64,000 bases of DNA from Achromobacter aegrifaciens (lineage in GTDB: Bacteria > Pseudomonadota > Gammaproteobacteria > Burkholderiales > Burkholderiaceae_B), in assembly GCF_902859735.1 (NCBI RefSeq), contig NZ_CADIJY010000001.1:496001-560000 (forward strand), read 5' to 3'. This document shows, in pieces, positions 8,600 through 15,943 of the stretch; position 1 is the first letter of the stretch; each line of letters starts with the position of its first letter. Below the pieces are notes generated by a model. That model was given only the letters and a program-made list of their open reading frames with translations. It did not search any database and had not been told where the DNA came from. The position numbers and the translations under genes were made by a program.

Positions 8600-9508
8600 A
8601 TGCTTCCGCCGGCCATGTCCACCACTGCGCTTTCCCGCCGCCACGCCTTGCTGCTGCTGGGCGTGGTGGTGCTGGCCTGGGGCTTCACCTGGATCGTCAA
8701 CAAGCTGCTGTTGCAGTACATGACGCCTATCTGGGCAGCGGCCGCGCGCAGCATTGCGGGCACCGCCGCATTGCTGTTGCTGGGTCTCGCGCTGCGCCGC
8801 GTGGCCCGGCCGGTCAAGGCCGACCTTCCGGTGATTTTCAGCGTGGGGCTGCTGCACATGGGGGCGTTTGCCGCGCTGGTCAGCCTGGGCATGCTGTACG
8901 TGCCGGCGGGCCGCTCGGCCGTGCTGGCCTACACCACGCCCTTGTGGGTGATACCGGGCGCCTGGCTGTTCCTGAGGGAGGCAGTGGGGCCAGCCCGGCG
9001 GGCCGGGCTGGCGCTGGGCATCCTGGGGCTGGTCGTCATCTTCAATCCGCTGGCCTTCGACTGGACCAATCGCGATGCCCTGTTGGGCAATGGCCTGATC
9101 CTGCTGGCGGCGCTGTGCTGGGCGGCCAATATCGTCTACGTGCGCGCACACCGCTGGGTTACGCCGCCCTTCGAACTCGCGCTGTGGCAGGCCCTGTTGG
9201 CTTCGGCCGTATTGTCGGCCGTAGCGTACGCAACCGAAGGTCCGCCGCAAGTGGCGTGGAGCGCCGACTTGGCATGGCTGCTGGGCTATGCCGGCGTGTT
9301 CGGCATCGCGGTGGCGCACTGGGCTGCCGTGAATGTAAATCGTGCATTGCCCGCAGGCGTGACTGCCATCGGGCTCCTGGGGGTGCCCGTGTTCGGCCTG
9401 CTGTGCGCGGCCCTGTTCCTGCATGAGCCGGTCAGCGCCTCGCTGCTGGCGGGCATGGCACTCATCGTGGGCGGGATCGCGGCAGGGGTGATCGAACGTC
9501 GCGCTTGA
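8600..9508 (+). CDS. EamA/DMT-family transporter
   Basis: 302 residues with ten predicted membrane helices in two EamA repeats (about residues 10-145 and 160-298). Typical family segments are WGFTWIVNK at the first helix and LGVPVFGLLCAALFLHEPVS in the second repeat. DMT carriers export amino acids, nucleobases and similar metabolites; the substrate is not known. The start may be ATG 8600 or ATG 8615 (MSTTALS), which is closer to the usual N-terminus. It follows the MmyB regulator by 76 bp on the same strand and its stop codon overlaps the putative -35 box of the PadR gene. Confidence 0.88.
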   Translation: MLPPAMSTTALSRRHALLLLGVVVLAWGFTWIVNKLLLQYMTPIWAAAARSIAGTAALLLLGLALRRVARPVKADLPVIFSVGLLHMGAFAALVSLGMLYVPAGRSAVLAYTTPLWVIPGAWLFLREAVGPARRAGLALGILGLVVIFNPLAFDWTNRDALLGNGLILLAALCWAANIVYVRAHRWVTPPFELALWQALLASAVLSAVAYATEGPPQVAWSADLAWLLGYAGVFGIAVAHWAAVNVNRALPAGVTAIGLLGVPVFGLLCAALFLHEPVSASLLAGMALIVGGIAAGVIERRA

Positions 9509-9570
9509 CGGCTGGACTATCGCAGGTATATCGTAAGATATATGTCGTAAGATATAACTCGTACGATAGA
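9505..9570 (+). promoter_or_regulatory. Promoter with three 14-bp-phased operator repeats (PadR/ferric reductase operon)
   Basis: TTGACG (9505-9510) and TATATC (9527-9532) with a 16-bp spacer form a plausible promoter. On top of it lies a tandem array: TCGTAAGATATA at 9531-9542, the same 12-mer at 9545-9556, and the variant TCGTACGATAGA at 9559-9570, all exactly 14 bp apart. The first copy sits in a perfect dyad TATATC-GTAA-GATATA (9527-9542) and the second in the same dyad with one mismatch (9541-9556). A strong ribosome site GGAGGT follows at 9575-9580. PadR proteins bind such dyads, so autoregulation is the natural reading. Confidence 0.7.
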
Positions 9571-9585
9571 TATCGGAGGTAAACC

Positions 9586-10347
9586 ATGCGTGATGCCCAA
9601 TTCCTTACCGCATTCGTGCGCCGAGCCCGCCAGAAGCCGCAGGGCCGCCACGATCATTCCCATTCCCATCATCCCCATGCGCACCATCGCCACCACGGCG
9701 AAGGCCATGGCCACCACCAGCGCCACGCCGCCGCGGGCGGGGACTGGTTCTCCGGTCCGGCCGACGAGCGCGGCGAAGGCGGCGGCTTCGGGGGCGGTTT
9801 CGGCGACGACGGCCGCGGCTGGACCCGCAGCCGCAAAGTCAGCGCCGACGACCTGCAGCTGATGCTGCTGGGCCTGCTGGAAAAGAATCCCAGCCATGGC
9901 TACGAGCTGATCAAGGCGCTGGGTGCGCTCAGCAACGGCTTCTACACGCCCAGCCCCGGCATGGTGTATCCCGCGCTGACGTACCTGGAGGAGCTGGGCT
10001 ATGCCACCGTCGAGCAAGAGGGCGCGAAGAAGCGCTATCACCTGGCCGAGCCGGGCCGTGCGCACCTGGACGGCAATCGCGAACGTCTGGCGCTGATGTT
10101 CAACAAGCTCAAGCACGTGGCGCGCAAGATGGACTGGATGCGCCAGGCCTGGAGCGGCCAGCCGCGCAACGTCGGCCCCGAAGGCGAAGACACCGCCACC
10201 GGCTGGCTGCCGGAATTCGTGGCCGCGCGCCAGGCGCTCAAGCGCGCGCTGCTGGACCGCACCGACGCCTCGCCCGCCGAGCAGCGGCGCATCGCGGCCA
10301 TCCTGGCCCGCGCCACTGCCGACATCACGGAACAGAGCTGTTCCTGA
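9586..10347 (+). CDS. nfeR: PadR-family regulator with His-rich metal-binding N-terminus (NfeR/YqjI-like)
   Basis: 253 residues. The N-terminus is extremely histidine-rich (about 14 His between residues 22 and 47), followed by a Gly-rich linker. A PadR winged helix spans about residues 85-165 (LMLLGLLEKNPSHGYELIKAL, GMVYPALTYLEELGYATVEQE), then a helical dimerisation tail. This is the architecture of E. coli YqjI/NfeR, a nickel-responsive PadR repressor that controls the ferric reductase YqjH/NfeF. The next gene, 22 bp downstream, is exactly such a siderophore-interacting reductase. In E. coli the two genes are divergent; here they are co-directional. Orthology and the metal specificity are inferred. 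Confidence 0.85.
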   Translation: MRDAQFLTAFVRRARQKPQGRHDHSHSHHPHAHHRHHGEGHGHHQRHAAAGGDWFSGPADERGEGGGFGGGFGDDGRGWTRSRKVSADDLQLMLLGLLEKNPSHGYELIKALGALSNGFYTPSPGMVYPALTYLEELGYATVEQEGAKKRYHLAEPGRAHLDGNRERLALMFNKLKHVARKMDWMRQAWSGQPRNVGPEGEDTATGWLPEFVAARQALKRALLDRTDASPAEQRRIAAILARATADITEQSCS

Positions 10348-10369
10348 AGACCTCATTCCTGGAGTATCC

Positions 10370-11185
10370 ATGACCCGCAACGACCTGAATGTCGAACGCG
10401 TCCGCCACAACCTGAAGATGCGCACGCTGACCGTTGTCAGCGTCGAACGCGTCGCCGGCCTGATGGCCCGCGTCACCTTCACCGGCGACGAGCTGCAGGA
10501 CTTCGTGTCCGCCTCGTTCGACGACCACGTGAAACTGTTTTTTTCCGCCGATCCGTCCCTGCCGCCGGCGCTGCCGGTGGTGACCCCGGACGGCATCAAG
10601 TTCCCGGAGGACACGCCCAAGCCCGCCGCGCGCGACTACACGCCGCGCTTTTTCGACGCGGCGCGCAAGGAGCTCGTCATCGACTTCGTGCTGCACGGCG
10701 ACGGCCCCGCGTCCACCTGGGCCGAACAGGCCAAGCCGGGCCAGCTGCTGGGCATAGGCGGGCCGCGCGGCTCCTTCGTCGTGCCCACGGGCTTTGACTG
10801 GCATGTGCTGATCGGCGATGAAACCGCCTTGCCCGCCATCGCCCGCCGCCTGGAAGAGCTGCCGGCCAGCGCGCAGGCGCTGGTGCTGATCGAAGTGCCG
10901 GACGCCTCCAACGAAATCCCGCTGGCTACCGCAGCGCAGGCTTCGGTGCGCTGGCTGCACCGCAACGGCACCGCGGCGGGCTACAGCACCCTGTTGCTGG
11001 AAGCCGCGCGCGAGCTGACGCTGCCGCCGGGCGAAGGCTATGCCTGGGTGGCCGCGGAATCGGCCGCGGCCAAGGCCGTGCGGGAAATCATGGTGGCGCA
11101 GCATGGCGTCGACAAGAGCCGCATCCGCGCCGCCAGCTACTGGAAACGCGGCGCCGTGGCCGTGCACGAATCGCACGAAGGCTGA
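10370..11185 (+). CDS. nfeF: Siderophore-interacting ferric reductase (ViuB/YqjH family)
   Basis: 271 residues. An N-terminal FAD-binding barrel has the flavin motif RDYTPRFF (about residues 87-94, the R-x-Y-T pattern of this family), followed by the SIP domain with GIGGPRGSFVVP and the C-terminal SYWKRGAVAVHESHEG. These cytoplasmic flavoproteins reduce ferric siderophores to release iron, usually with NADPH. It forms an operon with the His-rich PadR gene 22 bp upstream. In E. coli the YqjI-YqjH pair links nickel excess to iron release, and the same role is inferred here. Confidence 0.9.
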   Translation: MTRNDLNVERVRHNLKMRTLTVVSVERVAGLMARVTFTGDELQDFVSASFDDHVKLFFSADPSLPPALPVVTPDGIKFPEDTPKPAARDYTPRFFDAARKELVIDFVLHGDGPASTWAEQAKPGQLLGIGGPRGSFVVPTGFDWHVLIGDETALPAIARRLEELPASAQALVLIEVPDASNEIPLATAAQASVRWLHRNGTAAGYSTLLLEAARELTLPPGEGYAWVAAESAAAKAVREIMVAQHGVDKSRIRAASYWKRGAVAVHESHEG

Positions 11186-11219
11186 ATCGATGCGCCGGCT
11201 GGCGGCGGGGTAGAGACCT

Positions 11220-12098
11220 TCAGCCGCCGGCCAACGCCAGCAGATTGCGCACGCGTCCGCCCGCGCCTTGCTCGCGCACTGCGAGGCCCAGCACCGCGCG
11301 CGGCCAGTCCAGCGCGAAAGGGCGGTACACCACGCCGTCGGGGCGCAGATGGCGCAGCGATTCCGGTACGATGGCCACGCCCATGCCCGCCGCTACCAGG
11401 TTCACCGCCGACGACAGTTGCGGCGCGCGCTGGCCGATCTGCGGATTCAGTCCATGCTGGCGGCAGGCGGCCATGATGTCGGCGCTGAGTCCATAGCCGG
11501 ATTTGCGCGAGTACAGGATGAAGCGCTCCTGCTCCAGATCGGCGGGCGCCAGCCTTTTTCGGCGAGCCAACGCGTGCCCCAGCGGCAGCGCCACCACCAG
11601 CGGTTCCTGCGCCAGTTGCGTGAACGCCAGGCCGCCATCCAGCGCGAAGGGCGGCCGCACGAAGGCCGCGTCGATCGCGCCGCTGCGTAGTTGCGCCACC
11701 AGCGTTTCGCTATCGCCCTGCGACAGCGTCATCTCCACGTCCGGATAGCGCTGCCGGTACTGCCGTATCAGTTCCGTCACCACGCCGCTAAAGGACGCGG
11801 ATTCCGTGAATCCCAATGTCAGTTCGCCGACTTCGCCGCGCGCGGCCCGCTGCGCCGTGCGCACAGCGGCGTCTGCCCGCTGCAGGATGTCTTGCGCGCA
11901 GACCAGGAATGCGCGTCCGGCATCGTTCAGCGCAACGCCACGCCCGGTGCGATCGAACAGCGGCGTGCCGACTTCCTGCTCCAGTTGGCGGATCTGCTGC
12001 GACAGCGGCGGCTGCGCCATGCCCAGCTGCTCGGCCGCGCGTGTGAAGTGCTGGGCCTCGGCGGTGGCGACGAAGTAACGCAGGTGGCGCAGTTCCAT
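11220..12098 (-). CDS. LysR-type regulator, CatM/BenM-like subgroup
   Basis: 292 residues from ATG 12098 (MELRHLRYFVATAEAQHF), the canonical start of this subgroup; the frame continues upstream but without homology. The N-terminal winged HTH (FTRAAEQLGMAQPPLSQQIRQLEQEVG) is followed by a two-lobe effector domain (from about residue 90, GELTLGFTESASF). It is divergent from the methylisocitrate lyase-like gene at 12202, with a perfect LysR box between them, so it most likely regulates that gene. The effector is unknown. Confidence 0.9.
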   Translation of the reverse strand: MELRHLRYFVATAEAQHFTRAAEQLGMAQPPLSQQIRQLEQEVGTPLFDRTGRGVALNDAGRAFLVCAQDILQRADAAVRTAQRAARGEVGELTLGFTESASFSGVVTELIRQYRQRYPDVEMTLSQGDSETLVAQLRSGAIDAAFVRPPFALDGGLAFTQLAQEPLVVALPLGHALARRKRLAPADLEQERFILYSRKSGYGLSADIMAACRQHGLNPQIGQRAPQLSSAVNLVAAGMGVAIVPESLRHLRPDGVVYRPFALDWPRAVLGLAVREQGAGGRVRNLLALAGG

Positions 12099-12103
12099 AT
12101 TGG

Positions 12104-12116
12104 TACTTTGAAAGTA
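12104..12116. promoter_or_regulatory. LysR box (T-N11-A)
   Basis: TACTTTGAAAGTA is a perfect 13-bp dyad with the T-N11-A spacing of LysR recognition sites. It lies 5 bp upstream of the LysR start codon and about 85 bp before the divergent lyase gene. A second weaker dyad, TCCA-TATAT-TGGA, follows at 12131-12143 and could be the activation half-site. Confidence 0.65.
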
Positions 12117-12201
12117 TTGATTATGAATTTTCCATATATTGGACATTCTATTGCGACGGGCCGATCATGCACACATCGACGACACCCGCAAAGGAATCCG
12201 C

Positions 12202-13062
12202 ATGACTGCCCCCATCAAACCCAGCACCCTGTTGCGCCAGCACCTGGCCCGCGACATCGTCGTGGCGCCCGGCGCCTATGACGGCATGTCGGCCCGGCTG
12301 GTGGCCGCGGCCGGCTTTTCCGCCGTCTACGCCAGCGGCGGCGCCATCGCGCGCGCAGCCGGCTATCCGGACATCGGCCTGCTCAGCTTCACCGAGGTCA
12401 TGGATCGCGTGGAAAAGATCGTGGACGCCAGCGGCCTGCCGGTGGTGGCCGATGCCGACACCGGCTTTGGCGGTTCGGCCAACGTGGAGCGCACCGTGCG
12501 CATCATGGAACGCGCCGGCGTGGCGGCCTTCCATATCGAAGACCAGTCCTTCCCCAAGCGCTGCGGCCACCTGGACGACAAGAGCCTGGTGGACGCCGAG
12601 GAAATGTGCCGCAAGGTGCACATCGCGCGCCAGACGCTGAGCGACCCCGATGCGCTGGTGATCGCGCGCACCGACGCCATTGCGGTCGAAGGTTTCGAGG
12701 CCGCGCTTTCGCGCGCCGAGCGCTATCTGAAGGCGGGCGCGGACATGATCTTCGTGGAAGCGCCCGAGACGCTGGAGCAGATCCGCGCCATCGCCGAACG
12801 CCTGCCGGGCCTGAAGCTCATCAACATGTTCTACGGCGGCAAGACGCCGCTCACGCCGCTGGCCGACCTGGCGGCCATGGGCTACCGCCTGGCGATCATC
12901 CCATCGGACCTGCAGCGCGCCGCCATCCACGCCATGCAGGCCACGCTTGCGGCCATCAAGCAGACAGGCGACAGCAGCGCGCTGGCCGATCAGCTCACCA
13001 GCTTCAAGGAGCGGGAGGAGATCGTGCAGACGCGCCGCTACCTGGCGCTGGACACGCAGTAA
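12202..13062 (+). CDS. Isocitrate lyase/PEP mutase family lyase (2-methylisocitrate lyase-like)
   Basis: 286 residues. The TIM-barrel family signatures are clear: metal-binding DADTGFGG (about residues 86-93) and the catalytic KRCGH loop with its active-site cysteine in PKRCGHLDDK, which identifies a C-C lyase rather than a phosphonate mutase. Length and motif resemble PrpB, but no other prp gene is adjacent, so the substrate may be another 2-substituted (iso)citrate or malate. ATG 12202 is preceded by AAAGGA; the longer frame from 12139 runs through the promoter. It is divergent from a LysR regulator. Confidence 0.85.
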   Translation: MTAPIKPSTLLRQHLARDIVVAPGAYDGMSARLVAAAGFSAVYASGGAIARAAGYPDIGLLSFTEVMDRVEKIVDASGLPVVADADTGFGGSANVERTVRIMERAGVAAFHIEDQSFPKRCGHLDDKSLVDAEEMCRKVHIARQTLSDPDALVIARTDAIAVEGFEAALSRAERYLKAGADMIFVEAPETLEQIRAIAERLPGLKLINMFYGGKTPLTPLADLAAMGYRLAIIPSDLQRAAIHAMQATLAAIKQTGDSSALADQLTSFKEREEIVQTRRYLALDTQ

Positions 13063-13072
13063 GCGCGCGGCG

Positions 13073-15943
13073 CTATCGGGGGCAGCGGCTGGGCAGGCTC
13101 AGCGGCCACAGCCGCTGGTTGTGCGAGCCGTACAGCGTGCGAATGCCGCATTCCATTTCCACGCGCGCCACCTGCTTGCCGGTGGGATCGATGATCATCG
13201 ACTGCTCCAGCGTGGATACCACCGCGCGGCCCTTGCTGAATGGCGCGACCACCCGGTAATCCGCGGCGATCGCGAGCTTGCCCTGCGCATCCACGTAGCC
13301 GTAGCCGCTATCGATGCCGACCGGCGCCAGGCCTTCGCGCAGCGGGCCCAGCGCGTCGAATGCCGGGCCGGACAGCGCGCCCTTGCCGTCCAGCGCGCGC
13401 ATGCCGCGGTTGGACACGCGCGTTACCGCGCGCCCTTCGGAATAGGCTGACGCAAGGCCTTCGACGGAAAGCCGCTTCTTGCCGTCCAGGCCGGTGTAGT
13501 CGGTCATCTCCCGGTTGCCCGCGTAGTAATGCCGCAGCAGCATGTCGGAGCCCAGCGGCCAGCGCCATTCGCCGGCGGGCAACGCGGTCACGGTCTTGCC
13601 TTGGTCGTCGATCAGGCGCGGACCGTCTTCGCCCGTCAGCAGGGCGCGGGCGGGGGCGCCGCGGAAGGCGCCGGCGACGGCCGAGGACGGCGCGATCTGC
13701 CATTGCCCCTGGCTGTCCAGATAGCCTTGGCGCGGCTGGCGGCGCAGCACCGTCCAGTCGCCCATGCGCACGTAGTCCGCATCTTCCATGTCCACCGCTT
13801 GCGAGCCGTCAGGCGCAATGGTCCAGCGGTGCTTGTCGTCGCTGGCTGCGATTGAGCCTTCGCTGTCCACGCCGACCGAGAGCTTGGGCCGGAAGGCGGT
13901 CAGCGCGCGGCCCTCGGCGTTGAAGACGGCGGCGGGACGTTCGTACTCTTCCTGCTGCGGGCCGGCCTGGCGCAGCTTCCAGATCTTGGCGGTGATGCGT
14001 TCCGCGCTGTGGTGGCTGGGCGGCACGATCCACTTGCCCTTAAGGTCGATGATCCCGACGCGATCCTGGCCCAGCGAGGCGACCGCCTGGCCGTCCTGGA
14101 AGAGGCCGATGTCCTGGAACGCGGGCGCGGCGATTTCCTTGCCGGCGACGAAGTCGTACAGGCCCCAGGGCGAGCCCTCGGCTGCGGTCTTGAGGAAACG
14201 GACCACGCCGGGGGCGACGATCTGCGCTTCGAAGAAGTCGCGGGGCAGGTCGTAGGTCTTGCCGCTGCGGTCCAGCATGCGGCTCACGCCATCGGCGTAG
14301 GCCGGTGCGTAACCATGGCGGAACGGCCCGATGTGCTGCTGCGCGGGCAGATCCATGGGTTTGCCCACGGCATCGAGCAGCAGCAGGCCTGCGGCGGTCT
14401 GGGCTGCGTAGCGCAGCTGCTCCGCCTTGAGTCCGGCGGCTTCCGCATCCGCCTGCACGCCGTAATCCTCGTCGGATCCGTCCAGCGGGATGATGCTGCG
14501 CCAGGCCGGGTCGGACGCAATGCCGCCGTCGGCCAGCAGCAGGCCGGCGCCGTCCTCGGTGCATTGGCAGTGGTCCTGGGCCAGCAGGCCCAGTGCGCTG
14601 CCGGGTATGTCCAGCGGCAGCTCCTTGAGCGAGCGGCTCTTGGCGGCTTCCACCGTTTCGGGCTTGAGCAGCAGGCGGCCTTCATCGTCCAGCACGTTGA
14701 GCAGTTCGCCTTCCTGCTTGAAGAGCCACAGCTTGCCCTGGCTGACCACCATCCTGCCGGTGTCCTTGAGCCAGGCGGGCGCCGTTTCGCCGTGCAGCCA
14801 GTTGCCCATCGGCGTCAACAGGCCAACCGGTACGCGTTCCTCGTTCGAGAACAGCACGTAGCCGTTCTGGTCCTCGGCCACGAACAGGCCCGCGCCCAGC
14901 GTCAGCGGCTCCGCGCGCCCCGGAACCAGCGCCATCTGCTTGCCGCCCGAGGGGTAGACGATGGCGTCGCCGTGGCGCTGCGATTCCTGCGCTTCGGCGG
15001 ACTTGAGCGTAACGACGGGCTTGCCGCCGCTATCCAGCACCACATAGGAACCGCGGCCGAGCTCGGCGCTCCAGAATGCCTTGGTCACGGGCATCAGGCT
15101 GCGATAGCCCTGGTCAGCGCCCACGGGCTTGCCATCGAGGTCCAGCAGCAGCGCATCGCCGTCGCCATAGGCGACGGCCATCGAGCCGTCTTCACCCGGC
15201 ACCGAGATGTCCTGATAGTCGGGCTCGAGCACCCACTTCCAGTCCCGGTCCACCAGACCGTACCGGCCTTCCTTGTTGGTGGCGATGTACAGGCCATTGC
15301 CATAGGACTTGATGATGCTGACGCCGGCATCGCTGTAACGGCGTTCGCCGGTGCTGGAGCGGTACTCCGGCTTGTATTCCACCGTCGCCAGCGCCGGCAC
15401 GCCCGCGCCCACGTGCAAGGACTGCACGCCTGCGTCCAACGGTGCGCCCACCGGCTGGCCCTTGCGGTCTATCAATAGATAGCGGCCGTCCAGTATGGCC
15501 ACGGTCAGGCCGATCTCGGCGTAGTCCTGCACGGCGTCATAGCGCGGCGGCACCGCCATCCGGCCTTTGGTGTCGATGAAGCCCCACTTGCCTTTCCATT
15601 TCACCGCGGCCAGGCCGTGACGGAAATCGCCCACCGCTTCGAAGATGGGCGAAATCGCCAGCCGGCCGTTCTGGTCCAGGAAACCCCAGGCATGGCGGCG
15701 CAGCGAATGATCGCGCGGCACGCGGTCGATGTTCACCAGCGCGGACGGCAGCAGCACTGCGGCGCGTTGGTCCGCCAGCGTGCGGATGCAGCCGTTGGCG
15801 TAGGGACTGATGTCGTCGTCGGCTGCGACGCTGTAGGGCTTTTCCTCGATGCAGTACGAGTATTGCGCATGCGCCGACAGGGACGCGCCCAGCGCGGCCA
15901 GGGCGCAGGCAAGGCGGGTGGTGCGTATCGCGCGTGACTTCAT
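13073..15943 (-). CDS. Exported WG-repeat protein (956 residues)
   Basis: A signal peptide (MKSRAIRTTRLACALAALG..., cleavage near SAHA-Q) precedes some 930 residues made mainly of WG-type beta repeats: recurring units of the form WGFIDTKGRMAVPPRYDAV, YGLVDRDWKWVLEPDYQDI and YGYVDAQGKLAIAADYRVV. The best-preserved units are at both ends; the middle is diverged. No enzyme motif is seen. It starts within the stop of the upstream, related gene (ATGA overlap, 15940-15943), so the two are translationally coupled and probably act together in the periplasm or on the surface. WG repeats are found in bacterial proteins of largely unknown function. Two cysteines near CQC and CGIRT occur in the repeats. 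Confidence 0.85.
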   Translation of the reverse strand: MKSRAIRTTRLACALAALGASLSAHAQYSYCIEEKPYSVAADDDISPYANGCIRTLADQRAAVLLPSALVNIDRVPRDHSLRRHAWGFLDQNGRLAISPIFEAVGDFRHGLAAVKWKGKWGFIDTKGRMAVPPRYDAVQDYAEIGLTVAILDGRYLLIDRKGQPVGAPLDAGVQSLHVGAGVPALATVEYKPEYRSSTGERRYSDAGVSIIKSYGNGLYIATNKEGRYGLVDRDWKWVLEPDYQDISVPGEDGSMAVAYGDGDALLLDLDGKPVGADQGYRSLMPVTKAFWSAELGRGSYVVLDSGGKPVVTLKSAEAQESQRHGDAIVYPSGGKQMALVPGRAEPLTLGAGLFVAEDQNGYVLFSNEERVPVGLLTPMGNWLHGETAPAWLKDTGRMVVSQGKLWLFKQEGELLNVLDDEGRLLLKPETVEAAKSRSLKELPLDIPGSALGLLAQDHCQCTEDGAGLLLADGGIASDPAWRSIIPLDGSDEDYGVQADAEAAGLKAEQLRYAAQTAAGLLLLDAVGKPMDLPAQQHIGPFRHGYAPAYADGVSRMLDRSGKTYDLPRDFFEAQIVAPGVVRFLKTAAEGSPWGLYDFVAGKEIAAPAFQDIGLFQDGQAVASLGQDRVGIIDLKGKWIVPPSHHSAERITAKIWKLRQAGPQQEEYERPAAVFNAEGRALTAFRPKLSVGVDSEGSIAASDDKHRWTIAPDGSQAVDMEDADYVRMGDWTVLRRQPRQGYLDSQGQWQIAPSSAVAGAFRGAPARALLTGEDGPRLIDDQGKTVTALPAGEWRWPLGSDMLLRHYYAGNREMTDYTGLDGKKRLSVEGLASAYSEGRAVTRVSNRGMRALDGKGALSGPAFDALGPLREGLAPVGIDSGYGYVDAQGKLAIAADYRVVAPFSKGRAVVSTLEQSMIIDPTGKQVARVEMECGIRTLYGSHNQRLWPLSLPSRCPR

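Noticed and set aside
10325-11176. Long minus-strand frame opposite the siderophore-interacting protein gene
   Set aside because: The plus strand carries a full SIP family protein with flavin motif; the antisense frame is His/Gly/Arg-rich codon-bias shadow.
14009-15478. 489-codon plus-strand frame opposite the WG-repeat gene
   Set aside because: It lies wholly inside the antisense of a protein with a signal peptide and repeats, and has no recognisable motif or ribosome site. The same applies to long frames at 16294-17178, 17314-18186, 43413-45446 and 46260-48230.
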